Assembly: GCA_026826555.1 (NCBI GenBank)
Contig: JAKSZT010054399.1
Location: 2,228,781-2,292,780, forward strand
DNA from: Tolypeutes matacus
Taxonomy: Eukaryota; Chordata; Mammalia; Cingulata; Chlamyphoridae
Direction: 5' to 3'
DNA length: 64,000 nucleotides
Positions 1-12,500 of the stretch are shown here, in pieces. How positions within the stretch are numbered: the stretch's first letter is position 1; every line of letters begins with the position of its first letter. Position numbers and translations under genes: made by a program. The notes under the pieces are model-generated. The model had not been told where the DNA came from. It saw only the letters and a list, made by a program, of their open reading frames with translations, and did not search any database.

Positions 1-310
1 CTCCCTATTCCTTGGACACAGGCTTTGAACAGTCCCTCACCTCCTTTCAATGTTTCTGCCACCAACCAATCTCTACTCCAACCAGCCTCCCATACCGTTT
101 CTATAAAAACAAAGCAATGAGTTTGTTTATAATGCCATCAAGCCATGTTACTCCGCCCCTTATTCAAAGACCTTCCATGGCTGCCCAATGTCTACAAGGA
201 AAAATATAAATTTCTTAGCATGGCCCACAAAGACTCTTCTATCATCAGCTACACTTGTCTTATAGGCTTTCGTTTCCCGGCAACTGCCAACAACCCTAAC
301 TGACAGGGTG
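1..310 (+). repeat. L2 LINE 3'-region fossil
   Basis: The phrase order 'CCTTCCATGGCTGCCCAATG ... AAATTTCTTAGCATGGCC' matches the conserved L2 segment in which a 'cttcaatggctcccca' motif is followed by 'ctccttagcatggcc'. It is heavily diverged, as expected of an element that predates placental radiation. Boundaries are approximate and the left edge is cut by the window. The small open frame inside it is not conserved L2 coding sequence. Confidence 0.6.
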
Positions 311-1430
311 TGAGCATCTCAGGTACGGGCAAGGGCTCTCATCTCTGCATCCCAAGTCAAAACAAATACCAGGCAATGTGTTGAAAAATAACAATAGTCA
401 ATCAAGAGTGAACTTTTCTCAAGAGACAGAAGCATTCCTTCTCAATTCTTTTGTTCATATAAAAATACTTCTGGTATCTAAAAATAATATTCAATTATAC
501 TCAATTCAACTGCCATGGCTGTTTCCATATTTAACCATGGCTCTTTTATATTGCACAGAATATAAGAACTTACGTGACCAGGACCCTTAGCACAAGATCT
601 CAATTCTATTCAAACCAATCTATTTCCAACAATCAAAATGTTCCTAGTCTAGTGACAAGATTATCAGTATTTCACAATGGTTTGCAAAGATCACAATTAT
701 TTCAGCAAACAAAGTAAAACTGGAAACCAATTCCTGTGCCTTTGCTGATTACTGCAGCCCTGGATATTTCTAGCATTTCTTCCTTCTCGCAGAATGAGAT
801 TTCCTGCAGTTATATATCTGTATAAAGTTGGAATGATGTGTCAGCTCAGTGAAGAGATCCATGCTTCCTATAGACTGACAAAGCTCCCTAAAGCCACATG
901 GGCAGAGCAAGTACAATCTGGAAGCAAAGCAGGTAAGGAAAGAAAATATGGCTGTCCGGAATCAAAATCATGATTCTTCCAATCTTGACATTTCACAATG
1001 ATAAAAGAAACAAAAGACTTGTTATAAGCAAGGTGGAACAAAGCCGAAGTCAGAGGTCTGATGTTTACACTTCAGGCAGTATGTGTGAAAGACTCAAACC
1101 AATAGGGGAGGTGACAAGTTTACTCTATATGGGAAACCACTGGACGGTTTTAAGCAAATAACTATGAGAATTTTATTTAAACTCTTTTGAAAGACCCCAC
1201 TGGCCACTGTGGCGAGAATAAACTCTGGGTGGTGGAGTGGGGGTTAAGTGTGGAAGCAGGGGAAATGCAGCACCTGGGTAGGCAGGGATGAGGGCAAAGA
1301 TGGCAGCAAGGAGCTTGACAAATGGTTAAACTCTGAAAAGATTTGAAAGGCTGAACCAACAGACTGCTGCTATGAGAAAGAGGCGTCAAAGATAGCTTTT
1401 CATGTAAATAAGTAGAGCTGGCTTTTATTG
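311..1430. other. Unannotated AT-rich sequence
   Basis: I see no gene, RNA gene or recognisable repeat. Short open frames have no domain signature. A CAG/GTAAGG donor-like site lies near 930, with no convincing partner acceptor or open exon. Confidence 0.5.
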
Positions 1431-1620
1431 AGAGCAGAAGACTGAAGAAAGCACTTTGGGGCAGAGAGCGACGAGGGAGGAACCAAGAGTTTAGTTTTAG
1501 ATGTGCCTATTACAGGCCCTGGTGGAGATGTCAAATAACCCAGAGTTCAGATCAGGTCTCAGGGCTGGAGAGCTGAATATAGCTGGTAGTTTAAAAATCA
1601 AACCCAGAGCATGAGAATCA
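1431..1620. repeat. Ancient interspersed repeat remnant, family uncertain
   Basis: The run 'TTTAGTTTTAGATGTGCC ... GTGGAGATGTCAAATA ... CAGGGCTGGAGA' has the phrasing of a common old mammalian repeat that I associate with L2-type LINEs. I cannot fix family or orientation by eye. Confidence 0.35.
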
Positions 1621-2620
1621 AAATTTAGGGACACTAATTTACTGAAGGACAGAAAACCATAGTTAATTTATGTAAAAGTTATGGTTGAACAAATTGCAAA
1701 AGTCATATTATCCCTAGGAAGTTTCAGCCTTAAGAAAAATGATGCTTTAAAATAGAGTGAACCAAGACAGGATTGAAGCAAGAAAAGGCTTCACACACTC
1801 AAGAGCCATTCTCTAAACATCTACATTTGACATCACAGCCTGAACTTAAAAGAAGTGGAGTTTCAATGATAGAGCAGTAGAGGCCGTAGAAACCCACTGC
1901 TCAACAAGGCAAGTTCCTCAGTTGCTGCTGGTTAGGACTGTCTACTAGCCGGGTGAAGTCATCAGTCACTCTCTCTCTCCTTCTCCTCCCTACTCTCTCA
2001 CATACTCTTTTTTATTTAAGACAATAATTAAGAGCAAATAAGAAAATAATGCACTAGGCAAATTAAGAAAAAATGGAAGTAGCCTCCCTAGAGAGGCAGG
2101 GCACCTTAGCAGACACTCACCCACGAGGCCCATGCTCACATATGGCCAAATTATAATCTGAGACGTCCTACAAGCCAACACCAAGACTATGAAAACTATG
2201 CAGTCCCAAATCACGAAAGAGGGGATACAACATACAAAGTGTAAAGGTGAGACAAACCACAACCTGTTTTCTCTCGTGTGAATGCAGAAAGGATCCAGAG
2301 CAGTGACCTCTAGATGCCAGCTCCTGGTTGAACCTACAGACGGAAAAGGTGTCAGAGGGGGAAAAACACAGTAGCACAGAAGCCAAAGGAACCTTACTCA
2401 AGAATAAACCCTCAACTTGGAGAAGTACACACAGAAAATAATTTCTACTAATAAACATCTTTATTTCACCCACCTATGAGTCCTACACTCCATACCTATG
2501 CCGTGCTTTCTATTTCAAGTTCTTCTTCAGTAAACCGTCAACACCTGAAGCAAAGTTTCTCCCAGCTTGTTATGCCCATTGCTGGTTTCTCCTCATCTTC
2601 CGGTCAATGAGTGCCTAGTG
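1621..2620. other. No recognised feature
   Basis: Two overlapping minus-strand open frames (about 90 and 101 codons) cross 1990-2473. They have no domain, no splice context and a low-complexity hydrophobic composition, so I treat them as chance. Nothing else is recognised. Confidence 0.5.
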
Positions 2621-2880
2621 CCTTGAGACTTAAAGTTTGGTCCAGAACCAGCAATACAAAGAAGCTCTGGCAGCTTGTTAGACCTACTGAGTCAGCACCT
2701 GAGCTTTATGAGACACCAGATGATTTGTGCTCAGGTTTGAGCACTTCTCTAGAAGAGCGGTTCTTAACCATGGCTGCACTGGATATCACCTGGGGAACTT
2801 TAAAAACAATACAAAACCCACTCCCATTCTGGTTTAACTAGCCTGGGGTACAGGGTGGACTCCAGGTCTTTCATAAGCTA
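2621..2880 (+). mobile_element. Two adjacent hAT (MER5-like) DNA-transposon fragments
   Basis: From about 2625 to 2745 the text runs 'TTAAAGTTTGGTCCAGAACCAGCA ... CTTGTTAGA ... CTGAGTCAGCACCTGAG'. From about 2755 a second unit begins 'GCGGTTCTTAACCATGG ... ATCACCTGGGGAACTTTAAAA'. Both resemble the short non-autonomous Charlie/MER5 group, whose ends read 'cagtggttctcaa' and whose middle contains 'atcacctggggaacttgtt'. They are old, and the boundaries are approximate. Confidence 0.5.
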
Positions 2881-2972
2881 TAGAACTCAGTCCTTGGACC
2901 TCCCTTGTCTCTTCACTCCCTCCCTTCACAAACTCACCTAGAGTCTCTCTGCATTAAAATCATCTCTATACT

Positions 2973-3155
2973 GATTGAGAGGTGAAGAATTTTCTTGTTT
3001 TTCTTTTTTTGTTTATTGTTATTATTGAAATAATGAAAATGCTCTAATGACTGGAGTGATTAATGCACAACTATGATTATACCAAATACCAGTGATTGTA
3101 CACATGAATTCTATGCTTTAGTATTATGTACCAATAAAATTGATTTGTTTAAAAA
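2973..3155 (+). mobile_element. L1 3'-UTR tail, extremely 5'-truncated
   Basis: This short segment (GATTGAGAGGTGAAGAATTT, an AT-rich middle, ATGCACAACTATGATTATAC, then CAATAAAATTGATTTG and an A-run) looks like the extreme 3' end of a lineage L1. A second copy lies at 21684-21835. It is flanked by a target duplication: 2956-2972 upstream and 3156-3166 downstream, the latter with one C-to-T change. A SINE follows immediately and uses the same target sequence. Confidence 0.6.
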
Positions 3156-3166
3156 AAAATTATCTC

Positions 3167-3268
3167 GGGAAACGGATGTGGCTCAAAAGGTTCGGCGTCC
3201 GTCTACCATATGGAGAGACTGGGGTTCGATCCCCGGTACCTCCCAGTAAAAAAAAAAAAAAAAAAAAA
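3167..3268 (+). mobile_element. Short armadillo tRNA-SINE (DAS-type), monomeric
   Basis: The tRNA-like head contains an A-box region (GGATGTGGCTCAAAAGGTTC) and a B box (GGGTTCGATCCCCGG type), followed by CCTCCCAGT and a pure A-tail of about 20. No second-domain tail is present, so it belongs to the short subtype also seen at 22181, 37525 and 50829. Its target copies are 3156-3166 on the left and 3265-3275 on the right, within a longer repeat (2956-2972, 3265-3281) created by the preceding L1 tail. Confidence 0.85.
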
Positions 3269-5458
3269 TCATCTCTGTACTAACAACCCCCTAATTTCGG
3301 GCATGAAGGCTGGTATACTTTAGGAGCTCAGTAAGTATTGGTTAGGGAATGAAGCCTTGTTTTTTTTTTTGTTTTTTGTTTTTTTTTTAATGAAACCCAT
3401 GTTACTAATTAAACCAGGTGACTGCTCTTTTTTTGTGTTGTTTTTAATAGAGCACACAGAATGTCTTCCTATGGTTAGTGTTTCCTTGACTGTAAAAAGG
3501 AATTGAGAATAACTTGAAGTTTTCACTAATACCTACTAGATTCTAGGAACTGAATCAAAGTACAATAAAGCTGATTCCAAGGCATCAACTCTGCCCGTCT
3601 ATGAGAGACAAGTAAGTTATGATCTGCCAAGAATAAAGCCAAACTTGCTGTCTTCGAACAAGTATGGGGAAACTAGGGTGTGATTGGTCTCCCTCCTACT
3701 GTCAGGAGGGAGAGATGGGAAAAGGCAGCTCATCTCTGACCAAATATCCCATCATCGGGAACTAATAACTCAATTGAGGTGAATTTACAATGAGGTTTAA
3801 AAGGCTTTTATAAGCTCTGGGTTTTCTCATTAACCTAAAAAAAACCAAGCTGGTAACAGAATACCTCCAGCTCTCAAATTCCCTAAAGGACACAGGAGAA
3901 GACTTCATTATTATAGGCTGTGCCATCAGGCTCTACTCTAAAATCCCCTTCCCACTTCAACAGACAGTTCCAATTTTGTTTCCAAGTAAGTTAACCTCTA
4001 AGAATGCATCAAGAGAGAATGAGCTGTCTGCCTGGCCTCTTTTTATTCCTAACATTCTCCCCAGTTGACAAGGCAGCTCTGCAACAAAGACGTGGTCAAT
4101 TCAACACCCATGAAAAATTTTGTCCTTCCATCTTGGCAGTTTAACGAGAAGTCCACTTGATCCTTAAATTTGATGCTGAAAACGTTTAAACATTAGGGGG
4201 TGGGAGTGGGGGTGGAGGTTATACTATACAAAACAATTAGGGAAAAAAAGAAAAAAAACAATGGACAGGCTTGACAAACTTTTCAGAAGCCCTGACCAGA
4301 AAGAAAACACTTTCCAATTTTAACTTACATGCCCACACAAAGAACACAGCAGGCACTCCCCCAAAGGCTAAAATAAAACGCTCTCTAGTAATTACCATAA
4401 ATAGAAAAAGGAGATGGGCTTCCTGAGTACAGAGTACAAGAAAAACCACCACAACAAAAACATCATAAACAAAATTAAATGGCCAGCAATAAACTGGGAG
4501 GAGAGTGGAAACTGCTTCTCAGTAAGACACAAGGAAACACATCTGGAAGCAGCTAAGACAACAGAGAAGGGGGTGTCTTTATCTGCAGAGGGCTAAAATA
4601 CAAAAACAAGATCTAATGACAATTCATTTTCTGCAGTACAAATAGGGTTAATAGGCTCATTTAATTAAAAAAAAAAAAAAAAGTTCTGAAAACCTCCATA
4701 AACTTCCTACAGCTTGAATGTCAAAGAATGAATGTCTTATTAATCTGGGTTTCTTATTATTTCTCATTTGGTATAGTATTTCCCAACCAAAGGTTTGCTC
4801 GTCACTGAAGGAGTACTAGTATAAAGTGTTGTTAGCACAATTCCAGTTTCTGGGAATTTTTTTTTTTTTTTTTTTAAATCAATAAACTTACATAAGTATC
4901 TTCCTTGAAAACTACTTGCGACCCTCCCAGAACCTCTCAGGTGAACACAGTCATGTGTTGCCATCACCACAGTATCCCCCAGAGATAGAGTTTGAAATGG
5001 AATCATAAATTCTGACATATTGATTAAATCATTTCAATGATGACCTCTGCCTAAAGACAGGAAGCAAATCAAGACTTTAGCTTTGCACTGAGCAAAAAAA
5101 AGGCTTAAACAGCAGTCTGAAGCCTCCCCTCATCCAGAAACAAAACTTTGTAAATTATAAAAAAAATAAAATTTTCCCCCTGCATTCTCTTGGTCAAAGT
5201 GGTCATGGAGCCCACCCAGATTCAACGGGAGGAAACAGATCCCACCACTTGATGGGAGAAGTGTCAAATTATTTGCAATCACCTTTACTATGTCACAATT
5301 ACAAAGTCAAATCTTCAAAACAAGAGCAATATTGTTTTCATCTCTGTCCCCTCCACCCTGTTCCTTCCATCCACCTATAAGTAACTACATTGTTTTTGGT
5401 TTATTCTTCCAGTTTTAACAGAAATAATGAGTTCCAAACATCAGATCAAGAAAACAAC
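3269..5458. other. Unannotated sequence with homopolymer runs
   Basis: T-rich tracts occur at about 3360-3388 and 4857-4875, and an A-run at about 4667-4682. They may mark the ends of decayed retroposons, but no body is recognisable next to them. No gene signature is visible. Confidence 0.5.
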
Positions 5459-5906
5459 TGGGTTCTCTCGGGAAACAGAATCAACAGGAGATATCAGTCA
5501 ATACTATGAGATTTTAAAACAGTCTCTCATGCGACTGTGGGGATGGATGCACAAGTCCAGGTTCCGCAGGCAAGCTGCAAACCAGGGGCTCTGATGAAAA
5601 GTCCGAAGAAAGGTCCTTGATGAGTTTCTGGGAGAAGTTGGCTGTCCAACAACGAGCTGGGAAATTCTCTCTGAATGTTGAAATCACTTCCCCTTTTAAG
5701 GCATTCAACTGATTGGATAAAAACATCACCCACTGATGATACAATCTCCCTGATTGATGCAGATGTAATCCAGCCATCCACACAGTAAACTCATTGGTGA
5801 TTGAAGTCCATAAATGAGCTTGTATTACAATTAGCCCAGTGCTTGCTGGACCAAACACCTGGACGCAATTACCTGGCCGAGTTGACACATTAGCCCAACC
5901 ATCACA
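5459..5906 (-). mobile_element. Solo LTR of an ancient endogenous retrovirus-like element
   Basis: The unit is 448 bp, begins TG (TGGGTTCTCTCGGGAAACAG) and ends CA (GTTGACACATTAGCCC ... CATCACA). It is flanked by a perfect 5-bp target duplication, ACAAC, at 5454-5458 and 5907-5911. The 'GGTTCTC..GGAAACAGAATCAACAGGA' start, the 'AAGGCATTCAACTGATTGGAT' centre and the 'GGCCGAGTTGACACAT' end match a widespread mammalian LTR group, probably ERVL-class, in reverse orientation. No internal viral sequence adjoins it, so it is a solo LTR. A 153-codon open frame across it is incidental. Confidence 0.75.
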
Positions 5907-6089
5907 ACAACTTTGGTCTGATAGCTCAAATTTGGTCCTATATTCGGCACTAGTAAAATGTGCACATTTATACAATTATATGAAGAACATTTCTTCCAAA
6001 ACCAAGCATATATTTTTAATTTATTTGGGGGGGGAGGGTCATTCTTTACTTTCCATAAACATCATGCACCCCTTGACAAATAGAAAGTT

Positions 6090-6537
6090 AAAATGTGTAT
6101 ACTTATTGAAGATGCCATTAAAACAATTTTCTAAATACCCACTAAGATGGCTATAACCAAAAAGGAAATAAAAAGTGCTGGCAAGGAGGTAGAGAAATTG
6201 GAACCTTCATATATTGCTGGTGAAATTGTAAATGGTGTAGCCACTGTGGAAAACAGCACAGAGTTTCTCAAAAAGTTAACTATAGAATTACCATATTACC
6301 CAGGAATTCCATTCCTAGGTATATAGCCAAGGGAAATGAAAACAGGAGTTCACACAAAACACAAATGTTGACAGCAAAAGTAGAAACCACCCAAGTGTCC
6401 ATCAAAAAAGTAGGAATGACCCATATGTCCATTAGCCGATGAACGGGTAACAAAATGTGGTATACTCATAAAATGCAATAGTATTCAGCCATAAAAGGAA
6501 TGAACTAGTGATGTATATCTCAAACAAGTTATATACA

Positions 6538-6569
<32 letters not shown>
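6090..6569 (+). mobile_element. L1 3' end fragment with poly(A)
   Basis: Recognisable late-ORF2 and 3' phrasing runs in order: 'CCACTAAGATGGCTATAACC', 'GTGCTGGCAAGGAGGTAGAG', 'ATTCCATTCCTAGGTATATAG', 'CCACCCAAGTGTCCATCA', 'ATGTGGTATACTCATAAAATG' and 'TATTCAGCCATAAAAGGAATG'. It ends in an A-run at 6546-6569. The reading frame is broken. It is one of several independently 5'-truncated L1 copies here, all on the + strand. Confidence 0.8.
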
Positions 6570-9348
6570 CACATTTCCTTCCATACTGTACACAATATAG
6601 CCCAGGATCCCCAAAAGTGACAAAGTGCTGTGGAAATTGTAATCTGTGTATTTGAGGGTTTTATCAGCCCGATGTGCCATTTGCATATATAACAAAAAAC
6701 TGTGTTGTACTGTAGCATGTCTATTCACAAAACGTACTCAACTTTGCACGTTCAATAAATACTGGCTTACGATCATGTCTGAAAGGTGCATGCTACCTTT
6801 CAACTGCCCTGCCAGCTGGAAGCATGCCATCCATTTTCTGTTCCCTGTTCCCGACAGCCAAGCAAACCGCTTAACAGACAACTTCATGTTTACGGCAGTT
6901 AAGGTAGAGAAAGCGGGGGCTGGGGGGGTGGGTAGCAATCTACAAAAAACGCTGAGCAGCCTCCTGAGAATCCCTCTCTTGGCCTCCCACACCACTGACT
7001 GCACTACTGGGGAATGGAGAGCCAGGTCCTGGGCGCCCCCTCAGGGCTCCTCCTTGAGGAATCTAGATCTGAACACCTACAAAGAAAGGGCATTTATTTC
7101 GGGAAACAACCTGCAAGCACAGGACACTGTGACATCAGTGTTGTGGATAGGGAGGGGGACCTAAAGAGAGTTTCTTGTTTGCAATCCAGAGAGCTCTTAC
7201 TTGTTAAAGCCTACAAACAGTCTCACAGGAATCCCGGCTAAGCAGGAATGCGCAGAGTCACAGGAGCCTTTAAAGTCCCATGTTATAAAGAATTACATGT
7301 CCACAAATTAACCTGAATGCAAGAAACAAAGAGAAGAACTTCAGGCAGAAGGAGCACAGGGCTCCTTCCTGTGAGGAGCCAGTGTCCATGGCTGGGTTTC
7401 TCTGCCACATCTCTGGGGAAAGAAAGAAGGATTATTCATTTAAGAAGAAAGAAAGAAGATTACAAAGAAGGAAAAAACCCAATGTATATTTTAAATACCT
7501 TGTGGCCTCAGATTCAGCACAGTAATTTTCCTTTTAAAAAAGACATCTACAATAGTTATCCATTCCTTTTTATCAAGTCTCTAACCAAAACCGGTTTGCA
7601 GACACCATCCCCTGTGATGTGACAGGCAGAGAAGCTAGGAGGAGTGGGGAAAGCTGGAGAGAGCAGCAGGGAAAGTGACTCAGGCTCTCTCCCTGCCAAA
7701 CAAGGCGGCCATGAATGCCAAAACATCCGAATTATACTGCTGCACGAAAGCAGGAGCATAGATGGACCACACAGCAACTTTTCAGAAGCCTAGAATAACT
7801 ACTCCAGATTCGTTTAACCCAGAAAGTGATCACTTCGCAAGGGAAAAAAAACAAAACAAAACCCAGCAAATACACAAGTTATGGTTAAAGAACTGGCACC
7901 AGAGAACAGCTGCAATTAGGAGGCTACAATATACAAGGCCTACGTGGTATAAATGTACGTATTCATCGAGCAGTAGAAAGCTACACATCTCACACACAAG
8001 TGCATGCACTCTGCTAAAGGCCACCAGTTAAAGAACGTGTGACCCACAAAGTCTAAATAATAATCAGAAAGGCTCATTTGAACTCTGCTGAGAGTGGTAG
8101 GGATGAAAACCCAGAGAATGAGAAGTCCTGCTCATTAGAACAATGTCGCTCCATGGCACTCCACTGCCACCTAAAAAGAAGATTTTCTATTTGTGACTTT
8201 TTTAAAAGAATAACCCTGGACTTTGGGTTTACCTTCCCCACCTGTTGGCTATCTCTATCAATGAACGGAAAACCTTGGTGTTGAGCTCTTTCCTCATAAT
8301 TAACTCACAACAACTGAAGAGGTCCATTAGTCTCAGAAAAGCCTTCCTCAGACCCCATTTCTCTGATTAGACAACACAAAGTCTAAGCAATACTTAGCTC
8401 AATGAGATAAGCTCAAATTTTGTTCATCACAGGTAAGAACAATAAACTCATGTTTAACATCCATCCTCTTCTTGATCAAAGAGGCATCCGAGAGGAAGGT
8501 GTCAACAATTACAAGCTTCACCATTACATACCACTAAAACAAAAAACAAAACTGCCAATAAACTATGGACCACCCCTTAACGCTCCTGCTGCAAGACACC
8601 AGCCCTTTTGCTTTGACATTTTTTTTTCTTCTTGTACAAGGATGTGGGTTGTTTCTTATGCTTTCAGACACCTTGGAATAGGCAATCCCTGTGGACCTAA
8701 GATAATTATTTGGGGACATCTTTGTTATTTAGGTCCCAGAACAAATCGGTGGTTGTTCTGCAATAAAAGGTTTTGAAATTGCTGTCACGCCTCCCACAAC
8801 AAATACTTGTTTCACTAACATCAAATTTACACTCTGCTCTTCTCTTTCTGTGCATTTCTGTGCTCAAAATAACTTTACATTATGATTTGGCATTGAAATG
8901 AATTCTTTCTGAATCTTATTTAAACAGCAATTAAGCAAGATAAGTGAAGATCCAACAATTACCAACTTGGATGAGTGATGACAATATGATCATAACTATG
9001 ACCAGATACATTCTGCTCACACAGGCTATGAAAACTCTTTCAGAAATTTTGTAACATGAGAACCAAGTATATCTTAGAATCAGTGAAATATACTAATCGC
9101 TCTGGTCAGTAACAGCAAAGCGTCCCCCACTTACTCTATGATCTCCCTGTTACTGATGCAGGAATTACTGCCAGGTGACTCGAAACAAAAAAGTCTCTAG
9201 ATAACATATTGAGAACCGAGCGGGCTGGATGAGCCAGGAAGGCGTCATCACCTGCCTTCCCATATAGCCAGCAAAGCATAGCCTAGTTATTTATTCACCT
9301 CAGCGGAAGGTTACTATGAGGCCAACAAGAAACAAAAATAAAAGGCAC
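6570..9348. other. Unannotated 2.8-kb stretch
   Basis: There is no recognisable repeat family and no supported exon. Several open frames (for example 6646-7164 on +) have no start context, domain or splice signals. The sequence between about 6780 and 7250 is locally richer in G+C than its surroundings. Confidence 0.5.
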
Positions 9349-9545
9349 GGGAAGCGGCTGTGGCTCAATCAGTGGGGCTCCCTTTTGCCATATGGGAGGC
9401 CCCGGGTTCGGTTCCCGGGGCCTCCTGGTGGGGGCGGGCCTGCCCGCAAGGCGTGGTTGGCTGGCCCAGCGAGCACAAGCAGCAAAGGGGGGATAGATGA
9501 ATAAATAAATAAATAATATTTTAAAATAAATAAATAAATAAAAAT
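9349..9545 (+). mobile_element. DAS-type SINE, long-tail monomer
   Basis: It starts GGGAAGCGGCTGTGGCTCAA, has the B box GGGTTCGGTTCCCGG, and continues through the GC-rich linker to GAGCACAAGCAGCAAAGGGG and an (AAAT)n tail. A target duplication of about 15 bp is seen at 9334-9348 and 9546-9560 (ending TAAAAGGCAC). The linker differs slightly from the other long-tail copies (GGGGGCGGGCCTGCCC), which suggests a somewhat older copy. Confidence 0.9.
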
Positions 9546-9560
9546 AAAAATAAAAGGCAC

Positions 9561-12500
9561 AACATCTAAAAGCAATCATACAGAATGGCGTCCAAGCCAA
9601 GGAGATCCTTTCGAAGGTGATTCTGTGACCTTGTAGATACCTGCCTCAACATGCTAGATTACCAGCTTGAGTCCCACAAGTCTGCACCTGAGTTAGAACA
9701 GCTAAGTACCCACAGAGTTCAAAAATCCAGACAAATCCAACCTGACCATACAGTGACCCCAATTGCCACCAAATCTGCAACTTCCTTCATCTAATAGATA
9801 AATATATGGTCACACACACAAAAAAAACATACAACCCACAAGGGGAAAAAAAAAAAAAAAAAAAGCTAATGACCAGATTGACATGTGGTCCAGAAGAACA
9901 GTGGTCAAGACCTGAAAGGCACGCATTCAAATGGTGTGTACTTTCTCTCCCTCCCCCCACACACACACCCAAGAATTTTAGCTAGGAATGAGGATGTGTG
10001 TGTATGATAAAATGAAGACCAGAAAAAAAAAATTTTTTTTTATTTTTTTTATTTTTTGGATCCACCAGATCTTCAGCTTTCCCTGTCTTGTAGGTACTGG
10101 AGCCCAAAGAATGGAAAGGTTTAGCATTTCCTCAGATTTGCACATCCCTTTGTGGTGCACATTCCATTTTTCTTCAGAATTTCCTCAGGAGCTCTTCACT
10201 GCCAAAACCCATCAATAATCTTTTGCCAAAACTGCAATTATCAAGCTGACAATGCCAAAACCCAGCCCCACTTCTAAAACAGTGTTCTTTAATTTGCACT
10301 CTTCCTCCAACCTGAACAACCCTAAAAATAGAAATGGGAATTTTCCAACCGGGAAATAGTACTAAAAACTTCACTCTACTAATTCACTTTGGTTAATCCA
10401 GTTAGGACCATTTCGCTTACATGCAGCTAATACAGTGCACACAAAGTGGTTGTGGTAGATGCTGAAGCTAAAAATTTACCCACCCACAAAATTCCACTCT
10501 CAGATATAAGATTTTAGTTTAGTATCTCAAATCACCAGAAGAAAGTCAGTCTTGGATTAGAGAAGAAAAACTAAAATAGCAATGAGGTCCCCCAGAACTG
10601 ACCAGGGTTACTATTTTCTTTTGAGCGTCTAAACATGACATCACCCATAGATAATACCCACGTTTTGTTTCGTTTTGCTTTTTCTTAACAAGGTCAAAAA
10701 GGATGTTCACATTACAATATGGTTTAAGGAATCTCACTGACACTTTTCCATACTTAATGCAGGCACACACCATTAGCTTGAAAAGCCTTTCATAATATGC
10801 CCCTGGAGTTCCTATCATGGCCTTAATTCACCGGTCTTAAAAACTTCAACTTCCATCCTGTTTGCTTCAGGTGGTACAGTATGTCTTTCCCTCTTACACT
10901 GAAATAAAGGAATTTTTATCAGATTAATTGACTTAATTTATATTTTCCTCTAAAGCAGGAGTAAATAGCAACAATCCATATTCAAAGCAGCAAAGCTTAT
11001 ACTTCCCACCCTGTTCTCCTCCTGCAGCTGCTTCTCACCTAGCAATGCCAAGGCTGGGCGGTGGACTGTTTTTTTCCTTTTCCCTCTTTCTCTAATGATT
11101 TTAGTGACGAATAAGGGGTAACTTCAAGTTTGACACTTTCCTATTTCAGAAGAAATTGAGAGAAATGTTCTCTTCTCTTTCATGCATAAGTAATGAGAAT
11201 AGAAGATAATCCACAACAAGTTAACATATGAACTTAGAAAACTTTGAACCAGTCAATGGAAGTTCCAAAACATTTCTTTAAAGAATACTGTCGCCCCCCA
11301 CCCCCCAATTGTCTCCTACAATGAATAGTAAGAGAGAAAACATCCTTAAGAGCATTCCTTGGCCAAAAAAGAGATTTCAAGCCACCACCACCAGCAAGTT
11401 AAACAAAGTATAAATTTTTAAGCCACAAAAAATTCTCTTTTTTAAAGTCTCAATGTGAAGAATGTCTCGTTCTTGTCTTTTTCTTTCACATCTTCAAAAA
11501 TAAAGCATGCAATATACCAGGAGTCAAAAACACATATATATAAAGGGCACTGAAATATGTCTCACAAATCCTCACCAGCCAAGGGGTAATCAGATAAAGT
11601 AAAATGGAATCTGAAGGCTTTAGACCACTTGCTTCCCCAAAAACTGAGACAACCATTTCTCTTTATGAGCAAGCATGCACCCTCTTCTTCCCTTTGTCCT
11701 CTCCTCACACAAACACATACATGCATTAAATCCTGCATTATCATCCACACATTTCCCTTTCTCTCTACCCTAAAAAAGATTAGGATGACATATTACACCG
11801 GGGACCTTCGCCCCATTTCCTCATTCTTACATAAGAAGTGAGTAAATTCTCTCCCCCCAAAATCCTTAATTATAGTAGCTACTGTTTGCTGAAGGTTTAG
11901 TGATCTCATTTGCTCTGATTAGTTAACCACTTAACATCTGAGGGTAGGAGAGTCCAATACTGCTTAAGGAAATCACTCCACCTAGTTTTTCCAATACGTA
12001 TGAGTCAGAGCACTGCATTATTTTGTGCGGAAGCAAAAGAGCTGAATTGCATCAACATACCAAAACAAGAAAGAAAAAGAAAAAGGCCACTATATTCCAG
12101 AGTTATTTGGAATTATAAATAGCCACATGCTTACGTCCATTGGGGGCATATTCAAACCAAATGAAACCAAGCAATGCTCCTGGAGGGTGCCGGGAAGATT
12201 TCTTTAAATAATGGCTTCATGTTTCCTCTCCCAGAGAAAGGAAGGGAAATTCCTTTGACAGAGTTATGTACACAGGTGCATCAGCCAAATGCAGAAAGGC
12301 AGGATGGAAGAAGGAAAAAAGCCGCACCAAAGCCCACTAATCTGCCATCCAACCAGAGGGCCACCAGTATGTTAATTGAAAACAGAATTTGGAAAAGCCA
12401 AGAAAACTTAAAAGGGGAACAAACATTTATAACGAGAGAACGGGAGTCATGGATTTAATTACTTCCATTATACATGACAATTAAGAATAAATGGTAGAAA

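Noticed and set aside
5514..5975. 153-codon minus-strand open frame
   Set aside because: It lies almost wholly within the solo LTR, a non-coding class of sequence, and shows no viral protein motif.
9349..9430. Possible tRNA gene (A and B box present)
   Set aside because: It is a SINE head with linker, tail and target duplication. The cloverleaf stems are not maintained, and all similar heads here are SINEs.
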